From Nemertoderma westbladi (lineage: Eukaryota > Xenacoelomorpha > Nemertodermatida > Nemertodermatidae), in the NCBI GenBank assembly GCA_032718475.1, contig JAUCBJ010006687.1, positions 1 through 64,000 on the forward strand: a stretch of DNA of 64,000 nt. The letters run 5' to 3'. Positions 1 to 10,308 of the stretch are shown in pieces. Each line of letters opens with the position of its first letter. Position 1 is the first letter of the stretch. The notes beneath the pieces are model-generated. The model was not told where the DNA came from and ran no database searches. It saw only the letters and a list, made by a program, of their open reading frames with translations. Both the position numbers and the translations under genes were made by a program.

Positions 1-402
1 GAGGGATAGAATTAAGTTGAGTGAAGTTAACATTGATTGAGATAGACGGGGAGAAATGGACAGTCTATATCAATAAGTATTGATTCGCTAAGGATTGTCA
101 ATTTGTCAATCACACCAGTCGTAGGATTGTTTTGAGTAAAAAGGACTGATAAGTATAGGATTCATGCGACTGCAACCACAAATAACAGACTGACTACAGG
201 GAAGGTGGAAGCCAGAGGCAGTCGTTCTGTTACTAGGACAACAACAACTCAGCAAGGGATCCACAACATATTCTAATGTTAACCAATGTAAAACCTAAAG
301 AGTAATACATACGCGAAATGTATTCCAATCGCCCTTGGTTAAACGTAAACAAACTTTTAAATAATACCAGCGAAAGACCATCTTTAACCTAAATTTAGGG
401 GA

Positions 403-595
403 CTGAATGCAACCCATCCCGCTCCAGGGGAAATTCGACGTAAATAACAGCTTATTACTCTCAAAAATAAAACTGTAACCTGTTGTTTATTATTTTGGTT
501 AAAATGACGTTCCACTGTAACCTGCTCCTTTCCCTAAATTGAGAATTTAACATTGATGCGGGATATTAATTCGCCAATATGGGATTTGCGTCCAG
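403..595. mobile_element. MITE, CTGGACGCAA family, copy 1
   Basis: This stretch of about 190 bp matches 15838-16036 along its whole length. The shared core reads 'ctccaggggaaattcgacg' and later 'cgggatattaattcgcca'. The right end TTTGCGTCCAG is intact, and the left inverted end has decayed to CTGAATGCAA. It has no coding capacity, so it looks like a non-autonomous DNA transposon. Confidence 0.6.
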
Positions 596-654
596 TTTCC
601 ACCCTGGTCTCATAATTTTATGTGGGAACTTGATATACAAAATGAGGGAAATAT

Positions 655-810
655 TAGTTTCGTAATGTTTTACAATTTTGGAATCGAACTACCGGCCCGG
701 CCCATACATACCTGTAGTAAGGTTCTTCAAAGTATCTCTTCTTCGTGTCTTTATATTTTCTCGCTCACTACGTTCGTTCGTGTAACAAAGCACCACGATG
801 TATGTATTAT
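655..810. repeat. Dispersed repeat shared with 8918-9070
   Basis: The segment carries the string CGTAATGTTTTACAATTTTGG and, about 100 bp later, CTCACTACGTTCGTTCGT followed by TAACAAAGC. The same two blocks occur in the same order and spacing at 8924-9052. No reading frame is shared. It is an interspersed repeat of unknown class. Confidence 0.5.
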
Positions 811-890
811 ATTGTTATGTTACAATTATGTAAATATGATTAGTTACAAAATGAACCGGTCTGGTTCGTTAGAGGTACAGTAGGTCTTAC

Positions 891-1106
891 CTGTGTGGTG
901 GTGCCGGGTTGCGCCTCAGTGCCCGGGGCCTTCGGTTTCGTGGGTACTGCGGGAGCTTTCGGACTGGTCGGGGCGCCCTGTTGCGGCTGGGGGCTATGGG
1001 GGGGCACCGCCCCCGGCTGTTTGGCCTTCGTGTGGTCCGGTCTCACCGGAATGGTCGGAGGAAGTTCGGAATCCGGACTACTGCTAGCTGTCGTACAGTT
1101 TCCCGA
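891..1106 (-). CDS. PAK: PAK exon 3: Ser/Pro/Thr-rich linker
   Basis: On the minus strand an acceptor (TTTATTCTCATTTTTAG) ends at 1107 and a strong donor (CAG|GTAAGA) begins at 890. They enclose 216 nt, exactly 72 open codons in phase 0/0. Exon 2 ends in phase 0, so the junction fits. The peptide contains PPTIPVRPDHTK, which corresponds to the PxPxxxxRPEHTK segment that follows the autoinhibitory region in group I PAKs. The rest is Pro/Lys/Thr-rich (KAPAVPTKPKAP), consistent with an SH3-binding linker between the regulatory and kinase halves. It is much more GC-rich than its surroundings. The kinase domain exons are not in the window and should lie to its left. Confidence 0.8.
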
Positions 1107-1184
1107 CTAAAAATGAGAATAAACAATTATGAATGGGATAATCTTTTAAGCTCGTTAAGCCAATGCATGCCTGTTCACCACAAT

Positions 1185-1395
1185 GGGTGATCCCGATCTT
1201 CCACAGTAAACCCTTCCACTCTCTTTCCCAACTTGCCATGGTTCCCATTTATCAACCACTGAAGGATGAAAGCCAGGACTGGGCTAGGCTGCAGCATTTA
1301 AAGCACTGTGCCCAAACAGTGGTGCCCCACCTAGGGATCGAACCCGGGTTTCCTAATTGGAAGATGAGGAATGTTACCACTAGACCAAGCTGCAA
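1185..1395 (-). mobile_element. tRNA-derived SINE
   Basis: Read on the minus strand, 1394-1320 has a tRNA-like head. There is an A box (TGGTCTAGTGG), a loop CTTCCAA that would give anticodon TCC (Gly-like), and a perfect B box (GGTTCGATCCC). Acceptor-stem pairing is poor, and transcription would run on into an unrelated body of about 140 bp. A SINE therefore fits better than a functional tRNA gene. It sits in PAK intron 2, just upstream of exon 3. Confidence 0.6.
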
Positions 1396-1715
1396 TAAAA
1401 AATTATCCGTATGAATTAAATGTTACAGAATAATTCTAAAAACCGTCTTATTAAAAACCATTTTAATCCAATTTCACCATCTGTTCTGGTGTCATATCGA
1501 TGGAAGCACGGGGTCTTTTTGGTAATTAAATGAAAATTAAGAGATTAACAAAATGCGATATTAACTTTTATATTTGATTTGCAAAGAGCTGCTCTACTTC
1601 AGGTACAGTACCCAATACCGGTAGCAAGAGAAGAGGGCAGGTTAGTGGGAACTGAGCACAATATGTGTGACAAATATCTTATTTTACAAATAAATATCTT
1701 AGACGGACATAATAC

Positions 1716-4275
1716 GATGACTACTACTACTAGGATCGGCATGCTGCATTGCAGCTGCATTTTTAAGAATGCTGTGCCGGCTTGTCAACAAAATTGCACC
1801 GCCACATTTCCCTATCACCCATGACATTTGCTAGATCATCCGCATCTTTAAGGCCAGTGTCCTTTAAGATGCGCCTCAAGAAAGTCATGGGCTGTCCACC
1901 ATACTTATTCACTTCATAATATAACCAAAGCACAAGATTATGCACTAGTTAGTTCTCACGCCCAAATTTGCTTAAGCAATGTCCTGCAAGGCGGAGGCGA
2001 TTTTGTTCTAGTGTCAAGCTTGGGGGAACCAATGAGACTTCTACAATGTTATATAGTGACTGATTGGAGATGTGTTCATGGTACTTGACACAATGAACCC
2101 GGCGTAGCATTCTTGTGAATGCATTCTTATGCTCATCCGATCAGAGATTTGCTGAGGACTTTCAAAGTTAACTGTCAGAATTTTGGTCTTTCTGGAGTTA
2201 ATAAAAATACCAACACTAGAAGCAGCATGTTCTAATGAGTTGAGGAGCCGTTGGGCTCCCTCTAATGATTCTGAGAGTACTCCTAAGTCATCAGCAAAGT
2301 CTAGATCAGTTAGGTACTTGGCAGGATTTCCTCGACTTCTGGAGCCAGTAGGTGGAGTTATCATCACCCCATCATCATTATGATGATCTAAGGACATGCG
2401 TAGAACATAGTCAACCACAATAATGAACAAGAATGGTGCAAGTGTGTCTCCTTGGAGGACGCCCCATAACACTTCAAATGGTTCTGTGTCACCGTCAACA
2501 GTAGACACAAATGTTGTCGAACCATCGTATACTGATCTGATTGCTGCAATAATTTCATCAGGAATCCCATATAATGAAAGTATGCTGAACATACGTGACC
2601 GAGAGACTGAATCAAAGGCCTTGAAGAAGTCAACAAAGATAACAGCCAGATGCCTGTCTTTCTTTTTTGATAATTCTTCAATTATCCTTCTAAGTGCCAA
2701 AATGGGCTCCATGGTCCCACGACCTTTACGGAACCCATTCTGATTTCCACGGAGCAGTCTCTCAATGGGATCCCTGATGCGATTTAATAGAATCCTATTG
2801 TATAGCTTTGCAGCAATCGAGATCAATGAGATTCCCCGAAAAGAACCATAGAGTGTTAGGTTGCCCTTCTTGGGAACTGGCACCTACTTATTTGTTTTCA
2901 TTTCTTGTGGGACTCTTGTTGTTCGGTACATGCCTACTATGATGGGATAGATGAGCTTTAAACACTCAGGTATTTTAAAGACCTCAGGGGGAACACCATC
3001 TACTCCACTGGCACGATTGGTCTTAATGCTCTTTGCAGCAGCCTTCACTTCTGCAAAGGAGATATCGCCAGTGGGAATATCTGGGAGTACAGACTCAGAC
3101 ACTTTTACTTCTATAAAGTTATCAGGCAATACCCTGTCATTATTGAGGAGCTTTTCAAAGTGGGCTTTCCAACCATTGAGGCGATCGGCTGGTGATTCAG
3201 CCTTAACCTTGGTGGTTGGTTGGCTTTTCCGCCCAGTAAGCAGATTGATCGATTTCCATGCCTGGGATGATTGCCTGCTGTCGTCAGCATCATTGATGGC
3301 ATCAACCTGTTGGTTGATTAGCTCCTGTAGATTAACAGAGCACTGCCTGTTCAGGGACCTAGATGCAGCCTTAACTGCATTCTTGGCCGCTGTAGTCTGT
3401 TTGAGTCGGGACTCTTTCTGCGCCTTATGAAGGTCATTTCGGCACTTCTGAATTTTGTTGTCAGTCCAGGGGGCCCTTTTCCTGTTTCGAGGGTATACAG
3501 TAACAGTTTCTGCAGCTGCTAACTTAACTGCTTCTGTAAAGGCAGTATAGCCCTCACAGTGATCTGCCGCCTCAGAGGCAAGAGCCTCATACCTGTTGCT
3601 CAGCTGTAGTGTGAAGCTGGATCTCACACTTGGCTGTTGCAACAGAGAGGACCTGTCATGCCGCGGCAAGGCAGATTTCGTTGTTCTGCTAGCACGCAGA
3701 CTAAGTCTTACCTTGGCCACAATAAGGCGGTGATCACTAGGAGAAGCGTCGAAGTGTAAATGCATTACAGTCTTGTATAGAGCTCCTGTATTTCCTACGA
3801 AACAGAATATGGTCTATCTGGGACTTGTGACCACTGGGTCCACTATGAGTCCATAGCTTTCCAGTTCGCTTCTTGAACTGGGTTCCAGCCGAAAACAATC
3901 CATTTCCAGAGATAAAATCCTGAAGATGGACAGAATTTCGGTTAACATTATTGCTATAGAACCAGGGCGATGTAGGTGATTGATGCAGACTTGCATTAAA
4001 GTCTCCCAGGAATGTTAAGAATGCATGCTGATCCACTCCATCAGTAGCTGCTTGTGGATTCTGGTAGAAATTTTCCACCTCCTCTACAGGGGCAATGCTA
4101 GTTGGATAGTAGCACACAATCAGAACCACCTTAGGAAACTTCTTAGCCAGTCTTCCAGAACATGAGAAGTGGCAACGGATGATGCGGTTAGAGATTTGGT
4201 CTATTTTGTCTAATGCTGCATGTGCAGTTGGATTCATCAATAGAGCAATTCCACCATTGCCACTATCATCTGCTG
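1716..4275 (-). mobile_element. APE-type non-LTR retrotransposon (LINE), copy 1, dead
   Basis: Read right to left, the element encodes an APE endonuclease with GDFNA (about 4000), IDHI (about 3815) and SDH (about 3730). A linker follows, then a reverse transcriptase (2041-2883) with FVDFFKAFDS, LQGDTLAPFLF and the catalytic FADD, and a C-terminal piece (1763-1945). The 3' end is a short TAG repeat at about 1720, as in copy 3. The 5' end is truncated near 4275. Lesions: a frameshift near 3750 between endonuclease and linker, a TTG-to-TAG stop at 2884-2886, and a deletion of about 260 bp near 2113 relative to copies 2 and 3. It lies in PAK intron 2 in the same orientation as the gene. The clade is uncertain (RTE- or Jockey-like). 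Confidence 0.85.
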
Positions 4276-4719
4276 ACGCGAGGGCGAGTCGCCAATACGA
4301 TGAAATGATATAACAAACCTACATTAGGGCCTAACAATAACAAACTTATTTGACAATTGGTTTAGATTCGTAATTTAATATATTTTACCTAAATTTTCTT
4401 ACTAATTTGGCTATTTCGTTAGACTCGTATTTTTAATATCATACATTGTTTATACAGTCTCTATATAGTTGTATCCGGTAACATTCCAGCAGACCAATAT
4501 CAATTTAACTGTTGTTTTCTAATTATTAATCTGAAATTTACTTTTGTGCTTCACTTATACTTCCATTGGGTAACAGATAGGGGTCAAGAGCGGTGGACAA
4601 TGTTGGATATTATGATGATGATTCTCAGAAAACCAAAGAATCGCATTGAATTTAGCGGTTTCGGCAAACAATGCGGATGCGGAGTCGCATTGCAGCCGCA
4701 ATATATAAACATAACGTAC
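4276..4719. other. Intron 2 of PAK, right part
   Basis: AT-rich sequence between the truncated LINE 5' end and the exon 2 donor. I see no coding or structured element in it. Confidence 0.6.
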
Positions 4720-4906
4720 CTGTATGGATATATCGTTAAGTGTATCGGATAGTGCCTCGTTACTCTCGAGGTCCGAACTCTGTTTGCTCATCATAAATTT
4801 ATCGTCCTTTTTTTCCTGCCCCGCGTCCATAAACTTTAATACATCGATCACCGCTTGGGGGTGTTCCTTCATCTCCAGTTTAGAAATATTGGAGAACATA
4901 AGTAAT
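4720..4906 (-). CDS. PAK: PAK exon 2: autoinhibitory segment
   Basis: The acceptor (TTGATTTAG) ends at 4907. The exon runs 187 nt to a donor (ACAG|GTACGT) at 4719. One base completes the Arg codon split from exon 1, and 62 codons follow. The N-terminal part includes FSNISKLE and HPQAVIDVLKFMD, the inhibitory switch/KI region that follows the CRIB motif in group I PAKs and blocks the kinase domain until Rac or Cdc42 binds. The second half is acidic and Ser-rich (SSDLESNEALSD) and less conserved. Strand, order and phase all agree with exons 1 and 3. The family is clear, but which vertebrate PAK1-3 it corresponds to cannot be stated. Confidence 0.9.
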
Positions 4907-6471
4907 CTAAATCAATATAAGAAGATATAATGGTAGACATTTATTACCTTTTATAGAAAAGTATTCAAAAAAAATGGAAATATCCAAAAATCAACAACTG
5001 CAAGAGGTGGAAATATCCAACAAGTATATTTTGGTAGAAAATTTCAGCACTTGTAAAAATTAATTATAAGCAAATGCTTTCTTTGTTAGTGCAGATGTTT
5101 TTTGGGAATTGGGAACAGTTTTGGTTCACTTTGTTTCACTTATTTTTTTGTTGGATATAGTTTATTGTATAATTAATCGTATTGGGTGGTTGGGGTGGTG
5201 AGATTGGTCCTAACAAAATTTGGAGTTACGTGTTTCACAGTACCAGACATTTTTTTCAATTATATAGTGTATTATGCGAAAGGAGCAGGTTGTAATGACA
5301 GTGTTTGTACTTGTTACTTAAAATCAAATTTCGTAGTGTTGTTGTGCCGCCAAGTAAACTACCTATCCTATATGACTTTATGCCAAAGCCATTAAACATT
5401 AGGCAGAACGGAACACGCTGTATCCTGAATCCATACCAGTGATAAACTCCCCTCTTCAACATTTTCTATCAGAACGCTCCTAAAATTTTAACAGGCTCTG
5501 TTCAACCTATAGTTAATTTTAAAATGAGCGACATTTCCTCAATTTTATTAAATTTAGCTAAAATTCGATATACGGGCAGTCCAGTCCAGCGTAGGTATTC
5601 AATGATGTTTAAAAAAATTGTCAGGAGATATCGATTTTCCCTCCGCGCAGCATGTGACAAAAAACTTGTTCCATTGTATATTTTTCAAGTATTACGCACT
5701 CCTTGTGAGGACTACAAACAACACATAAATCATACGTCCAGTGCATTGGATATATATATGTAGGTCTACTGTAATTACTGCTGTACATCATATATAGACC
5801 GTACCGTTATTGCTATACTGTGCTACCCGTACCACCTATTGATTATTGACCTGAATAAAGTCTTCATACAATCATATGGCAAAACTGAATTGTTCTACCC
5901 CTTATTGCGACCTCAATTGTCTTAAAGATCTAAACCTATGTGACATTGAAGCCTCATCATCGATGGCCATACATGGCTTTATATTATATATTCTTTAATA
6001 CATTAGTATATATTCAATAATAGCTTATATAATTTGTAATTGTATTGTAACGAAATACCGGTGATGGTATTACGTAATATTAATTGGCGTTAATTTAGTT
6101 GGATTTGTTACCGATATAGGCTACTCTTTCCACAGTTTTTAAGAAATTCGCAGTTTCCGCAAATTTAATGCATTTGTTACCCAGCCCATATTATTTAGTT
6201 ATCAAAGTGTTTCACCACGGGCATAGGGAAAATCGACAAAAATTTACCCTACTGCACACTGGCTGACTGGCAACTGGTACGGATTCAGGACATTTATCCA
6301 TTATCCACAGTTGAACGTGGCTGGCGAACCCAGACCCACACCAGCACACTACTAAATCAAGTTAAGAGATAGTATTACCGGTAAAAGGATGGTACCGTAC
6401 CAGGATTAAGATACGCGCTAAAACTGTAAAATGGGCAGATAATCTAGAAATATCAACGCATAGTAACTTAC
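4907..6471 (-). other. PAK intron 1
   Basis: This is a 1,565-bp intron bounded by GTAAGT at 6471 and TTTAG at 4907. Short ORFs inside it have no recognisable similarity and no conserved splice context. Nothing else is supported here. Confidence 0.75.
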
Positions 6472-6740
6472 CTCGCCCATTGCTCCGGCATTCCTGAGAA
6501 TTCGCCAGTGTAAGGATCAAAGCCGACATGGACTGTGTGCTCGAAGCCCTCGGGGTTCGAGATCTCAGGTTTATTCTTGTCCCGACGGAGGCTCTCTTTG
6601 TGTTTCGGTGTCTTGGACTTCTTGGATCGTTTTCCCGTAGTTTCCTCATCGTCAGGGGCCATAGGTAGCGGCTTCTCGTTGTAGTGCGAGGTGATGCGGG
6701 GTGGGGCTGGCGGGGGATAGTTCGAATAGTTTGACGTCAT
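6472..6740 (-). CDS. PAK: PAK exon 1: N-terminus and CRIB/PBD (p21-binding) domain
   Basis: This is the first coding exon of a p21-activated Ser/Thr kinase, the Rac/Cdc42 effector that controls actin and MAPK signalling. The start ATG at 6740 opens [14 protein letters not shown], whose Pro-rich tract resembles the Nck-binding N-terminus of group I PAKs. A Lys-rich segment follows. The CRIB motif is [16 protein letters not shown] at about residues 58-73, and [11 protein letters not shown] closes the exon. The donor GCGAG|GTAAGT at 6471 splits the Arg codon in phase 2, which exon 2 completes. An in-frame ATG farther upstream (6797) precedes non-conserved residues. It is separated from the conserved start by a plausible acceptor (GCAACCCAG), so a 5' UTR intron is likely. 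Confidence 0.93.
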
Positions 6741-7895
6741 AACGAAAAACCGGAAGTTATCTGGGTTGCATACAAATGCACGTTGAAAAATAAGCACAAG
6801 ATAGGCAGATACTGAGATAGGCTAATACTACGACAGTCCAATTTCAAATAGATATAAATAAATGGGCTATTATTAATTAAATATTTACCGGTAAATTAAA
6901 AAAATTAACTTTAAAAGACACCTGTCTGCCTGCAGATAGGTATGAAAGCATACCATTATGCTGGTAGGCCTACCTATCTGGGTACCATCAGGGCCTACCA
7001 GCCTACATCAGTACATGCCAACTGCAGAACTGCTGTACTGGCCTACAACCAGAACCAACATCCTAGGCCTCACTGCTAGCTGCAGAGCTGTCAGCCTGCC
7101 TATTGCTGTATTGACCTTAGTGGCCTAGGCAGTAGCCAGTTACAGAGTTCAGGAGTTAGTCTGTTAGTGGTTAGCAGGTTAGGGAATACAGGAATACAAA
7201 ACAGAAAAAGGTAGAACTGAGAACTGCACACGCATCTGCGCACAGGACTGTAGGACAGTAGGAAAGACTAAAGATGATAGGCCTAACAGTGCAGCAGTAG
7301 GACAGTAGGAGGATATTCCTGTAGGCCTAGCCTATTCCAGTATTCTACCGGTACAAATCAAGCAGACACGCACAACTTGCAACTGCACTTAAGGCTGTAA
7401 GGCTGTAAGGCAGCAAGGGTGAAGGAAGTGTGGCAGGCTGGCAGCTGGCAGGCCACAGTAGCACAGGGTGGAGTGCGAGGAAGCGAGGGCAGGACGGCAG
7501 GAGGGGGGTACTACTGTCATGGCTGTACTGCAATTTGCAGTACAGCAGTACCGGTAGTCCTGCTTCCTGACTCTTGACTGGCAGACTGGTGCTTAGTGCA
7601 GTAGTCAGGTAGTGTCATTTTCTGATGATACCCCCCACCCCCCAAGATTTTTCTACAAATCTTTAGCCTATCATATGCTTGAAATTTGAAACACCACTAG
7701 TTTCACTCACCGTCGATGACCCCATAAAGCCGGAATTTTCGATTTGCCTTAAAAAAAATTTTATAAGCATTTTAAAAAAGTGTCTTTTGCGAAATCGCAC
7801 CCTCCGTATCGTGGACATTCTTCACATTCTGACATTAGTCGTAATTTTTTCATATCATTAGAAAGCTATACCGACCTATGCTCCTAACTGCTACT
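6741..7895. other. Region upstream of PAK exon 1
   Basis: No coding sequence is supported here. From about 6910 to 7600 the sequence is repetitive, with many CTAC, CAGTAG and AGGCCTA strings and near-direct repeats (for example TACAGCAGTA). A non-coding first exon or promoter of PAK could lie here, but I cannot place it. Confidence 0.5.
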
Positions 7896-8074
7896 GTATG
7901 GGGCGCCGTTCTGGTCAAATGCACATGCCATTCTCGCTGCGAGAATCTCGTTGCGAGAATACATTCTCGCAGCGAGATTGACTTCTCGCACCGAGAATGT
8001 GTTCTCGCTGCGAGAATGACATCTCGCTGTTAGAATGACATGTGCGTGCATTTGACCAGAACGGCGCCCCATAC
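7896..8074. mobile_element. 179-bp MITE-like palindrome of TTCTCGC/GCGAGAA units
   Basis: Both ends carry inverted copies of GTATGGGGCGCCGTTCTGG continuing into TCAAATGCAC: left from 7896, right ending at 8074. The interior is built from palindromic 14-16-bp units such as TTCTCGCAGCGAGA, repeated about six times in alternating orientation. The element could fold into one long hairpin or several small ones. It abuts an old LINE fragment on its right. Confidence 0.7.
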
Positions 8075-8082
8075 TATCTATG

Positions 8083-8477
8083 GCCTGTTCTTCTTGGTTA
8101 CCGTTGTCTGTTTGAGCCTGGAGACTTTCTGTGTCTTTCTCAGATCGCTTCGGCACTTTCTAATTCTGTGCCCTTGTCCAGGGTGCCTTTATTTCTTTTT
8201 CGAGGGTAGGCCTACTGTATGTGGAAACTGTTTCTGCAGCTGCTGTTTTAACTGCTTCTGTGAAGGCAGTATATCCCTAGCAGTGATCTATCGCCTCAGA
8301 TGCAAGATCACACTGGGATTTTGCCACAGAGAAGAACAATCATGCCGTCACAAGGTACAGTAGTTAGTTTTCTTAGCTCTGCTAGCATGGAGACTACAGT
8401 AAGTCTTTGCCTTGGTTCTACAATAAGGCGATGATCACTTGTGAAGTAGCGAAGGGTAAATCCTGTACAGTCCTTTA
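8083..8477 (-). mobile_element. Ancient LINE fragment A (linker region)
   Basis: Aligns by eye, with many mismatches and indels, to 3385-3780 of LINE copy 1. Shared strings include GTCTGTTTGAG, TTTCTGCAGCTGCT and AAGGCGATGATCACT. No frame remains open. It is the 3'-most piece of an element split into three ordered fragments (with 9115-9291 and 10010-10150). Confidence 0.75.
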
Positions 8478-8944
8478 TTCCAAAATTGTAACATTACTCA
8501 ATAGGCCGTTAGTATTAACAGCAAGTTGTTATTTAACACTTTCATCATGATACAACTTTAGAGGACATTACATTATTGTATTGGCCTGTACATTTTTTGT
8601 ATTGGTGTATTTTATTATGTGGTAATGTCCTATTGGCGTGACGTTACAGTCACAGTCACGCCGTCATGGTTACCACATAAACAATAGTTGGTATTTATTA
8701 TTAATTGCCTGACAGCCAGATAGGCCTACTGCATTATCTACTGTACCGGTAGCTATTGATAACCAGTAGCTATAAACTATTAACATGGCTCCAAACGCCA
8801 CTATAAATATATGCTAACTTTTTTGATAACATAATTTATGTCATTTTTACATTTATTTATACAGTAAAGCAACAATTTTAATTTGTGCAGTTTCTATCAC
8901 TTATAATATATATACAATCATTTCGTAATGTTACAATTTTGGAA
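8478..8944. mobile_element. TIR element with TA target duplication
   Basis: A perfect 20-bp inverted repeat, TTCCAAAATTGTAACATTAC at 8478-8497 and its complement at 8925-8944, is flanked on both sides by TA. That is the target choice of Tc1/mariner-type transposons. The 467-bp interior encodes nothing. It interrupts the ancient LINE between fragments A and B. One caution: the right end also belongs to the repeat shared with 655-810. Confidence 0.6.
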
Positions 8945-9114
8945 TAGGCCTACAACTACATACATACTTGTTGCAAAGTACAGTACTTTACAGTGTTCTG
9001 ATCCTCGTGGCTTTAGTTTCAATCACTCACTACGTTCGTTCGTATAACAAAGCCACTCGGATCATCACACAGTAAAGTGCTACTTTACACTCAAGTACTG
9101 TATGTAAATACTGT

Positions 9115-9291
9115 AGTAATTACAGAGCTCACTGAATTTCCTACGAAACAGAATATGGTCAATCTGGGACTTATGACCACTGGGTCCAGTATGAATCCTC
9201 GGGTTTCCAGTCCGCTTCTTGAACTGGGTTCCAGCCGTAAATAATCCATTTCCATATATGAGATCCTAAAGATGGACAAAATTTCGGTTAA
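9115..9291 (-). mobile_element. Ancient LINE fragment B (endonuclease region)
   Basis: Matches 3775-3950 of LINE copy 1, for example CCTACGAAACAGAATATGGTC and CTTGAACTGGGTTCCAGCC. The corresponding endonuclease peptide is short and interrupted. The fragment ends at a G15 homopolymer (9292-9306). Confidence 0.8.
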
Positions 9292-9306
9292 GGGGGGGGG
9301 GGGGGG
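9292..9306 (+). repeat. Poly-G tract (15)
   Basis: Uninterrupted run of 15 G at the edge of LINE fragment B. Confidence 0.95.
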
Positions 9307-10009
9307 TACACCATTTTCGGACAACTCTTCAATTTATCACTCTATAGGTCCCTCTATAGGTGTCTAAGACTGTAAGATGCTATTCTACAGGTCAGAAAAA
9401 AATTTTTTTTGCTATTTAATATTAGTTAATACTAGTTAACAATTAAAAAAACTTGGTTTTGCGCTTAAAACTCTAAGGCTTTTACAGTTTTGAATCTAAT
9501 CACATGAAAGTTTTTTTATATGATAGATCAAAGATGGCGCAACGTAACTATCAGGCGAAAATTTGTGAAAATAATTCTGCGCCGCTAAGTGGCGCTGCAA
9601 ATTTATGCTATTTTTTTAGGTTTGTTATAAATAGTATTAAATTTTATTAACAAAAAATTTAGAAACGTTGTCTGATACTTTTATGCAAGGTGGCTATGTT
9701 CACACCCACAGAAATTTTCAGACCATTTTCTCAAAAATTGTAGAAGTAGTAGGGTTTTGAAGTTGACAATTTCATAAAAAAATATTTGTAGATAATCGAC
9801 CTTTCATCATACAAAGTAAAATAGTAAATTCAATAGGTTTCCCTAAATGGAAATTTTTATAACTTGAAAAGTAAAAGAGCTGTTAAATAGCGGTTTTCAG
9901 ATTTGAAACAAAATTTAATCGTGCATTATACTAGATCATAAAAATAATTTCGACATATTTTGGACGGATATGATGCGGTTGGTGATTTTAGTAGCCTATA
10001 TTTTGTCAA
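9307..10009. other. Unassigned AT-rich insert within the ancient LINE
   Basis: About 700 bp separate LINE fragments B and C and replace roughly 260 bp of endonuclease sequence. It contains A/T runs and no supported ORF. No terminal repeats are visible, so I cannot classify it. Confidence 0.4.
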
Positions 10010-10150
10010 AAAATGCTGCATGATGCAGTTGGATTCTTCAATAGCCCAATTCCACCACTACCACTATTATCTGCTGATATGCAAGTTGCCAACCAGCCCC
10101 CATGTCCTTATTCAGAACCAACGGAGGAAACAATCGCCATATCAGAGGTA
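10010..10150 (-). mobile_element. Ancient LINE fragment C (endonuclease N-terminal part)
   Basis: 10022-10072 matches 4210-4268 of LINE copy 1 (GCAGTTGGATTCTTCAATAG, CATTGCCACTATCATCTGCTGA-like). It probably continues beyond the point where copy 1 is truncated. Order and strand agree with fragments A and B. Confidence 0.6.
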
Positions 10151-10231
10151 GTTGCCCCAACGGAGCTAAGTAATTAAACAGGACTAAGGATGATCCAACT
10201 CTATAGCAAATGGAGCGGAAAAAATGAATTC

Positions 10232-10308
10232 GCCACCAGCGGGGATCGAACCCGCGTCTCCCGATAAACGTTCAGGTATGCTTGTACTGGCATTAGACCT
10301 ACTGGGCT
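10232..10308 (-). repeat. tRNA-like sequence (degenerate tRNA or SINE head)
   Basis: On the minus strand there is a clean T arm (GCGGGTTCGATCCCCGC). There is also a five-pair anticodon stem (CCTGA/TCGGG) around the loop ACGTTTA. The A box is disrupted and the 7-bp acceptor stem does not pair, so a functional tRNA is unlikely. Confidence 0.45.

Noticed and set aside
1320-1394. Functional tRNA-Gly gene (TCC)
   Set aside because: A and B boxes are good, but the acceptor stem does not pair and the homology continues into a SINE-like body.
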